A stretch of DNA of 36,544 nucleotides, taken from assembly GCF_000003605.2 (NCBI RefSeq), contig NW_003122917.1, positions 83,734 through 120,277 on the forward strand, given 5' to 3'. The position numbers and the translations under genes are program-made. Positions 21,942 to 31,546 of this stretch are shown piece after piece. Position 1 is the stretch's first letter. Every line of letters starts with the position of its first letter. Under the pieces are notes generated by a model. It ran no database searches, was not told the DNA's origin, and saw only the letters and a program-made list of their open reading frames with translations. The stretch comes from Saccoglossus kowalevskii (taxonomy: Eukaryota; Hemichordata; Enteropneusta; Harrimaniidae).

Positions 21942-22758
21942 CTGTAAACAAAGAACACGTTTTCAAGTGAGCCATGTACTAACATGAATACTGTAGTGAA
22001 ATGTATTACTGTATTGAACATTTCTAAAATCGAATATGTATGAGACCTTTATGCATGCCATGGCGTTTTTCACATGACATGAAGCACACGTTCTCCTAAC
22101 TCAGGAATCATTTAGTGCTTGGATGCCATTACGAGATGACCCACAGCATGAACATAATCGACGCCTTGTATTTCACCGAATGTGACGAATAATGTACATA
22201 TGTTTGATATAGTCCAATGTGTATCACCATATATGGTTCGAGAGACTTTATATATTAAATATTAATTACTGGAAGTTTCTTGTGTCCAGCTTTATATAAT
22301 ACACAGAACATACAAATGGATATCACTGAACGTCTTAGTAAACCTCATAAATCCAACATATTATAATTTAATTTAATTAAATTTAAATTATAACAAACTT
22401 GTTATGTGTTAATGTAAATATATATAGCACCAAATCAAAATTAACAAACATGAATTATACTCAATCTGTGGGCTCGGGTATTTTACGCAGGTGATCAATT
22501 TAATTAATATCCAAAATAACGATGGGAATCCCATAAACAATATATGCTAGATTTTGCCTTAACGGGACAATTTCTATCAACAATTTACTTGCATTCGAAC
22601 GATAATTACGGCCAACATATACCAAAATATACTTGTCAACTTTTACGATTGGCGGATTTTACGATCTCTCTGTTTGTTTCGAATACACATTATTGTGTAG
22701 CTCTTGGCCTGCATACAATCAACCTTTTGATTATGTCAGAACCCAGTCTTAACCTTAC
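21942..22758 (-). other. Gene B intron 5 (AT-rich, palindromic stretch)
   Basis: About 820 bp with no coding signal. Around 22363-22395 an almost perfect AT palindrome (ttataatttaatttaatt and its complement) could fold into a hairpin; it is probably compositional. Confidence 0.4.
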
Positions 22759-23037
22759 CCTATAGTCCCCAGCATCTGCCTGAAGGTGGTAGCTTATTAA
22801 ATCATCATCAATTCCTGCAATATTAGAACCAGTATGCGAGATATTTGGGGAGCACAGCGTCATATAGGCCGTTGTTGACACGTCAGTGGTGATTACAATG
22901 CTGATATTCATCGTGGTAGCTGGCATCCATATTGTAAGACCCATTTCAACGTTGGAACCCACTTTAACTTCAGACGTACCGGCGAAATCTCCGTATTTCT
23001 CCAGTGTGAATGTAGCTTCTTCTGGGAGGCCCACACT
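22759..23037 (-). CDS. Gene B exon 5: first half of repeat 1
   Basis: A 93-codon exon, phase 0-0, acceptor cacttacag, donor gtaagg. TFTLEKYGDFAGTSEVKVGS, E-M-G-L-T-I-W-M-P-A-T-T, then T-L-C-S-P-N-I-S-H-T-G-S-N, the single-Cys variant of the motif. It aligns along its length with gene A exon 2372-2659, both following the cadherin exon. Confidence 0.82.
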
Positions 23038-24073
23038 CTGTAAGTGATTTTTATTACGAGGTTATTACGAGTACAAGACAGTACAGCGGCAGTATCGACC
23101 GACGCGCAGCGGACGGCAGTGTACTGTCTGGGTGCATACTTTCCTTCCAAGGATATATCATGGGAATGCCGAAATCCAAAAAGTTTAAAACAGAATCAGA
23201 GAACTTCTTTGTTTGGAGACCGGTCAAACTCTGGTGGCAGCCATGTTTGTTTTTATTATAAGAGGACGTTTGCGCGCGTAATCATTCCATATTTGGAATT
23301 CGCATTTCCTAATATGGTAGGATGAAAATACCCCGTAAACCACCGCATAACGACGGCACGCTGTAACTTATGGCGTTACGGTTACATATATATAATAATT
23401 GTTATTATTCCAATTATTAAGTTTCATTGAATAATTATTATCATGTTTGCGACTAATGAACGTAAACTAAATATTACGACACATCCGCCTGCAAAATGGG
23501 TAGTATATTCTAATATCGTTATGTGGGAATGTGCTTTTTATGCACGACCATAAAAACTTTGTGTGTTATGACTAATTAATATTCAATATTTCTCCACATA
23601 TGTATGAATCGTTTAATAACAATCCTGCCAATAACAATCACTTTTTTTAAAGACCCCTGTCAAAGATACTTCGTTAGAGATGTGAATGTGTCTGGGTTTC
23701 AAATTACAATTCATTCTCACAGAACAATAAACATTAAAGTCTTTAACTCGTAGCTCGTAGTGTATTACTGAACTCGAAGTCGCGGCAATCGCGGGTTTAG
23801 TCTTTTTGACAAGATCCGGCAAATTATTCTGTCACGTGACACGTATGTATTCACATCCAGCCTTTCAAAAATTATATGGTAAATAATATTTGGTATGAGA
23901 TAATATAGAGAGAATTCCTTATACAGAATGTCGAACCCTCATAATATTAAATTTAATCTTGAATCATTAAATAAATCATGCTCGCCAATCGTTGTGTATA
24001 CCCTCGTCATTTCTCTGTTACTACTCGATAACGGGCATTGCATCGTTCTTTTTATTTCTTGACAAACACTTAC
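23038..24073 (-). other. Gene B intron 4, with a GC-richer patch
   Basis: About 1 kb. Near 23075-23130 arms gacagtaca and tgtactgtc flank a GC-rich loop and can pair. The patch up to about 23340 is less AT-rich than the rest and may be a small inserted repeat. No coding exon is supported. Confidence 0.35.
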
Positions 24074-24448
24074 CCTTCGTTCGCGACTTTTTATACCCCC
24101 AATCGGAATCACTGACACCATAATGGTTGAAACTGAATAAGAAGACAATTCCCGTGTACCAGAATACGGAAATTTGTTTTTGGCGGCGATAGAAATAATG
24201 TGCTTTGAACCAACTTATTTCTTTTCCAGGGGCTATACTTATTTCACCCGACGTAGGATTCACCAAGAACAGGGATTGGTCGTTTCCAGATTCTATAAAA
24301 TAATGAATTTTGGAGCATGCGCATTCGTCCTTATCCGGGCATTTCAGCGCGTCCAAATCCCTCGCCATGGCAACGGCAACCACTTTGCTATGTGTAGCCA
24401 CTTCAACCTCGGTATAATCCTGCATAAATATAGGCAGATATGCGTTTT
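24074..24448 (-). CDS. Gene B exon 4: cadherin-like domain, with frame slip
   Basis: Acceptor ttattttgcag (phase 1), donor gtaagt. The first part reads NAYLPIFMQDYTEVEVATHS and a cadherin core FLVNPTSGEISI. At about 24205-24215 the coding frame moves by one. The neighbouring frame then gives H-I-I-S-I-A-A-K-N-K and S-T-I-M-V-S-V-I-P-I, which align with gene A exon 4 and end in the basic R-E-R-R at the donor. The length is 375 nt where 374 or 377 is needed for the required phase-0 exit. The unshifted ORF instead runs to 24021 with non-homologous sequence. An insert C-A-C-S-K relative to most cadherins adds cysteines. Confidence 0.7.
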
Positions 24449-25255
24449 CTGCAAAATAATCAATATATCTTTTAAGAAACAAATATGTGTATGTGTAATC
24501 GATATTTGTATTTAATGTTGTCGTATTGATTCACTGTGTCTAAAGCAGGGAAACCGGTTATGTACGACCCCAATTATATTTTTATTTTTAACTTTTTGTT
24601 TGTATTTCAGCATTCATAGCCGATTGTTTGAGAACACACACCTAAAGGAAACCACTTAATAACCGCGGTAATGTTTCTGTTCCTAGGAGGAATTCGATCG
24701 GAAGTGTTATAATTGTCTGTTGAATGCATAGTTCCATGCTTACCTTTTTGAGGCAAACACGCACAATTATAAATTATCTACCAATATATGTGGTTACACG
24801 AGATTTTCTAAATAAGGTCTCACACTAAAATTTTATCTGAATGGCCTCAGTAGATGGATTAAAATCCTCAACCCGACTGTTTGAAATACTATATGCCAGT
24901 TCCTAACCCACTGTTCAGTTTGTGCAATTATAATTATGTTTTTTAATGTGAAAAATTAGGTGTTGATTTTTTTCCAAATACTTATTCCTAAATATTAATA
25001 AATCATAGAAACTCAAGTTTATGTAAGATAGAATAAATTGGCAAATTTGGTCACCACATTTCACACCAACACACCCTGGCATATACAGACTTTAAATGAC
25101 ACGTTATTTAAAATTTCATAAAAAGCGATTTATGTCTTATCCCACGATTATACACAGTATATATGTCCTATTGAGTAAGACAAACTGAAGCAATCATGAA
25201 CTCATTCTTTATTTTGTCTGGGTTCTAACGTATTTTTACTATTTCAAATACTAAC
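24449..25255 (-). other. Gene B intron 3 (no other feature seen)
   Basis: About 800 bp, AT-rich, with no exon-like frame on either strand. Confidence 0.45.
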
Positions 25256-25353
25256 CTGGCTGATCGCACTGAGGTCCTTTCCAACAGTAAGAGCAGACGC
25301 ATTCACCAGTTACGTCATCACATTGTCCGTGATGGCATGCTACGGGGGCATTG
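25256..25353 (-). CDS. Gene B exon 3: EGF-like module
   Basis: A 98-nt exon, acceptor catgtaacag (phase 2), donor CCAG|gttagt (phase 1). It reads A-C-H-H-G-Q-C-D-D-V-T-G-E-C-V-C-S-Y-C-W-K-G-P-Q-C, an EGF-like pattern with C-x-C-x(2)-C and G-x-x-C. It is intact here, unlike its gene A counterpart. The upstream ATG at 25517 lies in the intron. Confidence 0.82.
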
Positions 25354-25427
25354 CTGTTACATGAGATAATGACAACATAGTCAAATATTAAAGACGATGT
25401 TTTGAAATGTTCCATTCTACTATTGAT

Positions 25428-25535
25428 GATGCAATAATTGTAAATAACGTAAACGTACCGTGGGTGATACAATAATTGTAAATAACGTAAACAAATGTGT
25501 ATGAATACAAATACCATACGTAACGTAAACGTACC
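25428..25535. repeat. Short tandem duplication in gene B intron 2
   Basis: The 20-mer caataattgtaaataacgta occurs twice, starting near 25431 and 25470, spaced about 39 bp, with a third partial copy (cgtaacgtaaacgtacc) near 25519. It appears to be a local intronic tandem duplication. Confidence 0.7.
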
Positions 25536-25610
25536 CAGTATAATGCGATAGATTATGAAACTTATAGTACTGTGTACGATTTCATTTCATTATTTGAAAA
25601 ACTGACTTAC

Positions 25611-25665
25611 TTTTCACATCCCCTTTCTATACACTTGCAATAGGTTATTCCACTCTCACTGGCAT
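25611..25665 (-). CDS. Gene B exon 2: Cys-rich segment before EGF
   Basis: A 55-nt exon, acceptor ttttcaatag (phase 1), donor gtaagt (phase 2). It encodes D-A-S-E-S-G-I-T-Y-C-K-C-I-E-R-G-C-E, three closely spaced cysteines that join the EGF-like exon. Matched to gene A exon 2 by phase and position. Confidence 0.7.
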
Positions 25666-25959
25666 CTATTGAAAACAAACACACGAGAACGCGTTCATTA
25701 AAACATCAGCAAACGCATATTCTAACGAACTAGTTTGGTTTTAACAAAAACACAATATAGTCTTGAAATTGAGCAGGGAGTACGCTACGTCCCTTATGAA
25801 ACGTGTCTTGTGCACGGATACACTATTAAAATTAAAATAAATTATATCTTCTTTTTTTTAGAAAAAGTATATCTGTAATCAATTGCATTATTTATCGCGT
25901 GAGCTCACAATATTTGCATAGTATCAAGTCAACACGATTAACGTCAAATTGAGACCTAC

Positions 25960-26041
25960 CATTTCCCTCAAATAAAACGGCAATCAACACTAATAAAATA
26001 CATTCGTATTTTAGCAACTTCTGTTTTCGCCAAAATGTCAT
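25960..26041 (-). CDS. Gene B exon 1: start codon and signal peptide
   Basis: ATG at 26041, a basic head (MTFWRKQKLLKYE), hydrophobic core C-I-L-L-V-L-I-A-V-L-F, and a phase-1 donor gtaggt. It is a signal-peptide exon of the same kind as gene A exon 1. Too short to appear as an ORF. Confidence 0.72.
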
Positions 26042-26830
26042 ATTTTCTTCACATCATGCTTCTTGTAAAAGAAACGGTCAGCTCACCAATGACGCAGTCT
26101 TGGTCGAAAAGTCAGAGAAGTAAAACTTAAAGAGACACTGTGAGAAGTAATACATCTGCTGACCCCTTTTGTCATTATAGTGACGACGGACAAATCGATA
26201 TATTTAGCATTTTTTTTGCTATCGAATTATAATCACTCGATATATTGTTACGTTGCGCTCTAACTTTGTAAATATGATTACGACTTCTGATTGTGAAATT
26301 TAGTTTTAAACACATGTTGTTTATCTACGTCAGTTTGTACAGGTAAGCGTATATCACATGTATATCTGAGTCAAAAACAGACACAATGTTATGTACCATT
26401 GTTACCAGGAGTGTTTATTTAGTAAGCCAATTAATCAATAGACGTATTGATATAAAGAACAAATCAATGACTAAACAATGATAAATTTTCTTTGAAGTAA
26501 CATGTGAATAATAATGCTTCAATAAAACCGCAGATGTATCTTCCTCTCATTTTAATTCTACCACGATAGATAATACGATTTATATTCACTGGTAGTGTTA
26601 TACCTAACACGGGGATTGACACCTTGCAATCAACGCAAGGTCACTGACGTCTCAGCAATACTGACACATTGTCAACATTTTTATGTGTTTGCCTTATATT
26701 TGTTTTTAATGCAAGACGGGTAAACGAACTGATGTCCAATACGTACACATGCCAATGAATTTGCTTACATACTTATTGTCCCCGCATCGATACGTCGAGT
26801 GATGTTGAATAGAAATGTTTACATTACCTC

Positions 26831-26898
26831 GAAAACTGATACTGTATTGATATTTTCACCGCTAGGTCCAATTAATGAAAATGGGTATTGAATTACAA
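26831..26898 (+). repeat. Direct repeat copy 1
   Basis: Begins gaaaactgatactgt and runs through tttcaccg, ttaatgaaaa and ttgaattacaa. It matches 28514-28584 along its length at about 80 percent by eye, in the same orientation. It is either a shared regulatory segment or copies of a small dispersed repeat. Confidence 0.6.
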
Positions 26899-28513
26899 AA
26901 ATGTATACCTGTTTAATTTATTTATATGATAAAGTGACATGTTTATTAGAATACGAAACAAATACAGGGCAAACACAATACATGTCACAATATGGAATAT
27001 GGAATATGTGTAAATATCGTAATATTAAATAAATTTAATTCATACGTTATGACTCATCAGAAAGATTGCATTCAAGTTCCACAGGTGTCTTGGCTTGATA
27101 TAATTGTGTATATTAGTATGTTTATTGAATATTAAATAAATTGTTTTGTGTTTAAATTGCAACATCGTAATGGTACCTTATATCATTTCTAAGTGCCTGT
27201 AGTATTAACGCCTGTAATACCAAGTTTTCCATCGACTTCCTCGGTTACGTATATTATCGGATAGAGTATCAAATATTCAATGTATATCGCACGGTAGAAC
27301 ATTTCCTAAATTATATAAAAATAAAATCTTTATTAAAACTCATTTTTAATATTAACAGCAAATTATCTTTATTCTATTTTATTTTATAGTAATCCTACTC
27401 GTAAATAGTGTTCTACCTGTCCACTAACCTACGATAACTGGCGGTTTTAGTACAGCATTTACTAGGAAAGTACTCTTTCTTAGTTCGGGACAATCTTTCG
27501 TCCATTTACTCATTCTATTCTATCAAATATAGAATATTATCCTCTCTATAAATGATCATTTTGGATTATTTATCAAGAGATTAATTCAACGTTGAACAAA
27601 AAATAATGTATTGATTGTAGCATCGTATTAGTCATCACTAAGTAATGCATCATTATGTTATTATTTTTATAGATTTATGTGGCCATCATCACCATGGTAA
27701 CGTTATGGCACATTGTTATGTTTAATTATTGGGTCAATAAGATTTGCATTCGAAGTTGTATAGATGATTATATTTGAGTATACTATATTTGTGTCAGATT
27801 TATTTTGGTAAACCTGAGGTCTACAGACAAATGAAATTGATGCCTCATGAGAAAATTTGTAAGAGTGATATCATATTTACCCATCAGCTTAATCTTCTGG
27901 TTTCTTCTACCAGATTTGCATATCTATTTTCATAAATCACATCCTAGCTGTTATTACAACGCGTCTACACTCTCCCAAATATCAAGAGTACAATCACCTT
28001 TAAGTGAAAGTCAGACACTGGTGATTCGTGAGAAATATTCCATGCTAATAAAACGGAATAATTGAGTTAGAAAATATTCAATTATCGTAAAGTATGGTCA
28101 GTGTGCTTTATTTGACTTAAATATTTGAACTTAAACAATGATTTAGGAAAATGCCAAGTACGAAGCTAAAGTAATTAATAAACGACCACTAGACGTCCCT
28201 TTTAATTCGCAAAAAAAATACATCTACTATTCACAGTGGTTGTAAGAATTTGTTTACATAGTGTGTGCAGCTGAAACGTCGGATCAATCGCATATTTGCT
28301 ATACGATTTGTGTCATCCATGGTGCAGTTTCAATATTCAGCTGCCAAAATAAATATATTTTTAAGTTTTATCCAATGCTGAACAATAACACAATCTGGAA
28401 AAATTTTTTATTTAAAAATATAATTTCTAAGAATCGTCAAACAGCTATTGCACTGTAACTCTAATATTTGCACATCTGCATATCTGAGGTTGATTGGCAG
28501 CTGTCGATTTGCA

Positions 28514-28584
28514 AGAAACTGATACTGTGTCGATATAGTTTCACCGTCAGTTACTCTTAATGAAAACGTGCATTTGAATTACAA
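28514..28584 (+). repeat. Direct repeat copy 2
   Basis: Begins agaaactgatactgtgtcg and runs through gtttcaccg, ttaatgaaaa and ttgaattacaa; partner of 26831-26898. It lies about 230 bp upstream of the gene C start codon. Confidence 0.6.
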
Positions 28585-28750
28585 TAGTATTTAATTATCT
28601 ATTCATAATTTATTCTTACTATAACGAATGGAATTTGGAGTTGCGTAATATATTTAAAGTAACATACCTCTGTTATATAACATGTTTTCAAATACTGATT
28701 GCGCTGAATGATTTCATTGCCTCGCCCCCAAACAACGAATCTACGGAAGG

Positions 28751-28758
28751 TTTAAATA
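28751..28758 (+). promoter_or_regulatory. Candidate TATA-like box of gene C
   Basis: tttaaata, 55 bp before the gene C ATG, in a locally less AT-rich stretch. It would place the transcription start about 30 bp before the ATG. This is position-based inference only. Confidence 0.25.
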
Positions 28759-28812
28759 ACTCTTCATATTCCTATAACTCCAGCCCGCCTGCGATCCATA
28801 CATTGTAAAAAG

Positions 28813-28876
28813 ATGAAGACGTTGAGACAATGGAATATTCTGTTTATAATACTTGTGCATGGTGTCCAGTCATCAA
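28813..28876 (+). CDS. Gene C exon 1: start codon and signal peptide
   Basis: ATG at 28813, head MKTLRQW, core N-I-L-F-I-I-L-V-H-G-V and a phase-1 donor tcaa|gtaagt. Single-exon signal peptide, as in genes A and B. Confidence 0.75.
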
Positions 28877-29078
28877 GTAAGTCAGACATTGTGTTGTAAT
28901 ATACGATAAATTATTTACCTGTACAAATTAATGTCAAAGATAGCACAGTTTTGATACTTGTGGTCCGGTTAAACAATTCGTATTACTAACAAGTACCTCT
29001 ATCTCATTTTGCCCACTTCTGCTTACTACTAATTTCATAGTTATTTTAAATAACATCTTACTTATGTTATTTTATCAG

Positions 29079-29681
29079 GGCCATTCATGTTACGAATGGA
29101 CGCATCATCAAATGCCTTGTACAAAGGCACTCTGCCAACACTAGATGAGTTCACTATATGTTTGTGGATTAATGCCAACTCGACCTATCAGGGACATGCA
29201 GGGGCCCCTCTATCGTATGCTACCTGGAACTCCGACAACGAATTACTCTTATACGATATTTATTCATTCAAAATCTTCGTCAAGGGCACCACTATCGAAA
29301 CAAACGAGTGCATTGCAGTCGACAGATGGATACACGTATGCGTGTTATGGAGAAGTGATACGGGCTACTGGGCGCTTTACACAGATGGTACGAATATATT
29401 GGATGGAACAGGGCTTTCTACTAACCTAATTGTAGATTCCGGCGGATCCATATCGATCGGACAGGAACAAGATTCAGTGGGTGGCGGTTTTGATACGAAA
29501 CAGGCTTTAGTTGCGGATATTGCCCACGTGGGAATCTGGAGTACCACTATGGACCCCGCCGCCATAAGTAATCTAGCAAATGACTGCAGTGGTAAACTAC
29601 AGGAAGGCGACATATTCAAATGGGTTTTGTTAGATCTGAATTTGTCTGGGACAACTGAAGTGCTAAATTCAGACATATGTG
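29079..29681 (+). CDS. Gene C exon 2: pentraxin domain
   Basis: A 603-nt exon, phase 1-1, acceptor ttttatcag, donor gtagga. It encodes a full pentraxin/LamG-like fold of about 200 residues. LPTLDEFTICLWINANSTYQ is the early strand. HVCVLWRS matches the pentraxin signature H-x-C-x-[ST]-W-x-[ST] except for L in place of S/T. GQEQDSVGGGFDTKQALVAD carries the E-Q-D...D-x-x-Q calcium-site residues of CRP/SAP-type pentraxins. I-G-x-V-x-x-W is seen as I-A-H-V-G-I-W. The exon ends at a cysteine. Calcium-dependent ligand binding is expected from the family. The domain enters at the acceptor; the ATG at 29087 is internal. Confidence 0.93.
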
Positions 29682-29732
29682 GTAGGAGGTTTCACTCTAT
29701 TTGGCTGTATTAGGATATTAGCGCGGATATTA

Positions 29733-29998
29733 GGCTGTACGATTCTATTGGGCTGTACGATTCTATTTGGCTGTACGATTCTATTTGGCTGTACGATTCT
29801 ATTGGGCTGTACGATTCTATTGGGCTGTACGATTCTATTTGGCTGTACGATTCTATTTGGCTGTACGATTCTATTAGGCTGGACGATTCTATTAGGCTGT
29901 ACGATTCTATTGGGCTGTACGATTCTATTTGGCTGTACGATTCTATTGGGCTGTACGATTCTATTTGGCTGTACGATTCTATTGGGCTGTACGATGCG
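29733..29998 (+). repeat. 18-bp minisatellite, about 15 copies
   Basis: Unit ggctgtacgattctattN, where the last base varies in the order G,T,T,G,G,T,T,A,A,G,T,G,T,G. Copy 9 has ggctgg and the last copy breaks off at ggctgtacgatgcg. Degenerate partial units lie at 29700-29732. Being 18 bp, it keeps long frames open on both strands (RIVQPN and GCTILL/F repeats), but it starts about 50 bp inside the intron after the pentraxin donor. Those ORFs are not taken as genes. Confidence 0.95.
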
Positions 29999-30111
29999 TT
30001 TCACTGTGTGTATTAAATGATGCTGTATATACTCATGATATACTGATTTACTGATATAAATGATATACTCATTTAAAATTCTTTTCTTTTTATATATTGT
30101 TTCTACAATAG

Positions 30112-30117
30112 CTTCAG
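30112..30117 (+). CDS. Candidate 6-nt micro-exon of gene C
   Basis: A pyrimidine-rich tract and ttctacaatag are followed by CTTCAG and a near-perfect donor gtgagt. Inserted between two phase-1 borders it adds two residues (A-S) without changing frame. The splice signals are strong but nothing else supports it; skipping also gives an open frame. Confidence 0.35.
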
Positions 30118-30295
30118 GTGAGTTATTTTAAAACTATTTTATCATTTTTTATAGAAATTGTAGCACTAAAACGTGTATAACGCCATACGCGTCATATATG
30201 AAATTTGACTTGTTAATTAACTTGACGCTAAAGACAATATGTCAATTCCAGCGCGGATTAATCTAACGAAACTATTTGTTTATCATTCTTTCCAG

Positions 30296-30447
30296 CTTAT
30301 TCTTCTTCGATCGAAATCATCACACCAACTGACTACTATGAGAATGGTGAAACCGTGACCTTTAATATAAACATAACAATTGACAGAATACAAAATATTA
30401 GTAACTTATTCATGGTAAATTCAACGATAAAGTGTTTAACGGACCTG
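30296..30447 (+). CDS. Gene C exon 4: start of first beta repeat
   Basis: Acceptor ttctttccag (phase 1), donor CTG|gtaatt (phase 0), 152 nt. It encodes EIITPTDYYENGETVTFNIN, then I-T-I-D-R-I-Q-N-I and a cysteine near the end. This is the opening strand pattern of a repeat first half. A second donor (ATG|gtaaat at 30414) is also in phase. Confidence 0.65.
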
Positions 30448-31329
30448 GTAATTATATATAATGGAACATAGCAAACACGAACATAATGACATTTGTATGT
30501 TTGTTTTAAATTGTTATATACTAATGTCATCAATCAAATATGTATATAGTATCTCTCGTCGACACATTTAATACACAATACTCTCTCAAAAAAATGGGCA
30601 GATTTATATTTACTACTAATTTCGAGATAAAATTGTCAAAATAACTTTCAGTTAATAATTAATTACTTACGTTCATTGGGACATGTTTTACATGGATATC
30701 TAACTAACTTTAACATGGGAATATCGCGCTTGCATTAATTTAACGTGGCCATCGCTAGCTATGAAATTAAGTACTAAGTAAACCCAACTTCGGTGATATG
30801 ACTACGAATATTCTAAAATTGGGGAGGTCGTGACAACGACAAAACTCCATTTGGCTTCTCGAATTGCCATACACCTGTTTCTGGCGGCCTGTGAACCAAG
30901 GGTAAATTATTTATATTTATTTGTACAATTACTTTACAACACAGTGCAATTAATTACAAAAGTAAAGCAAAATACAAGGACAAATCTAACTTGAGAATAT
31001 AATGGCGTAGACCTGTGGCAGCCATAAGCACCTTAGTCAGCTTAGTAATCCCATCTAGTTTGTGTTAATACTCAATTCTTACTGGTTTCTACCAACAAAT
31101 GAAAAAATGTTCAAACTACAGAAATCAATATGTTCATAACTTTTAGTTTTACAATAACTACACGGCTCCACTCTAAATTGATTATTAGTATCGAGTATAT
31201 ATTCTATTCTATATCCGCACGCAACTGAGTTGCAGTACTAGTGTAAAAATCACACATACATTTATACAGGCTCCTAATAATTGATTGACGGCTGATATGT
31301 TTATTTCATTATTTGATTATCTGTTTCAG
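30448..31329 (+). other. Gene C intron (about 0.9 kb, no feature seen)
   Basis: AT-rich, with short stops in all frames. No exon, RNA gene or repeat could be supported. Confidence 0.4.
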
Positions 31330-31431
31330 TCAGGTTTGTTGTCGATTGATATACACTCATTAAATATCAGTGCGTGTTGTGAAGAAGTGATGAGAAGAGT
31401 TTCTATAGCAACGTCGAAAATAAACAACACA
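31330..31431 (+). CDS. Gene C exon 5: repeat segment
   Basis: Acceptor ctgtttcag (phase 0), proposed donor aca|gtagta (phase 0), 34 codons: LSIDIHSLNISACCEEVMRR and V-S-I-A-T-S-K-I. The donor is poor, and the cysteine pair does not match the usual motif. Moderate to low support. Confidence 0.45.
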
Positions 31432-31546
31432 GTAGTAAAATAAAAAAAATATTATTCGATTATATAAGTAACATCACTAATTATTCCAAGGCCTTAAATA
31501 TATTTATATTGTATTGATTATTATTATTTGATTGGATTCTTTACAG

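Larger units (their letters stand above)
8154..26041 (-). other. Gene B: EGF-cadherin-(beta repeat)x8-F5/8C-Asp-box secreted protein
   Basis: Twenty-eight exons from ATG at 26041 to TGA at 8154. Every exon-exon phase agrees except inside the cadherin exon (24448-24074), where one base is extra (or two missing). Allowing for that, the coding length is divisible by three and gives about 1,873 residues. Order: signal peptide, Cys-rich/EGF-like (2 exons), cadherin-like, about eight two-part beta repeats (15 codon-dense exons plus one fused exon), F5/8C (3 exons), a 30-nt linker exon, two Asp-box exon groups, and a short C-terminal exon. No transmembrane helix or GPI-type tail was noticed, so the product is predicted to be secreted. 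F5/8C and Asp-box modules often bind glycans or phospholipids (family knowledge); the ligand here is unknown. I do not recognise a characterised protein with this order. Confidence 0.75.
26042..28812. other. Divergent intergenic region between genes B and C
   Basis: About 2.8 kb between the outward-facing start codons of gene B (minus) and gene C (plus). It must carry both 5' flanks and could hold shared regulatory elements. Short ORFs (27847-28065, 28261-28458) have no domain. It contains a 70-bp direct repeat (26831 and 28514) and a small perfect hairpin accttgc...gcaaggt near 26620-26640. Confidence 0.5.

Noticed and set aside
23044-23325. 93-codon plus ORF in a GC-richer patch
   Set aside because: No domain; lies in intron 4 of gene B next to a hairpin-like palindrome and is more likely a small inserted repeat.
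25428-25535. CRISPR-like repeats
   Set aside because: Only two to three imperfect copies with no spacer regularity, in an animal intron.
26615-26645. Perfect 7-bp hairpin accttgc...gcaaggt as a possible small RNA
   Set aside because: Too short for a microRNA precursor and no extended pairing around it.
29669-30020. Two repetitive ORFs (RIVQPN repeats on minus, GCTILL/F repeats on plus)
   Set aside because: Both are by-products of the 18-bp minisatellite, start in the intron after the pentraxin donor and have no splice or promoter support.
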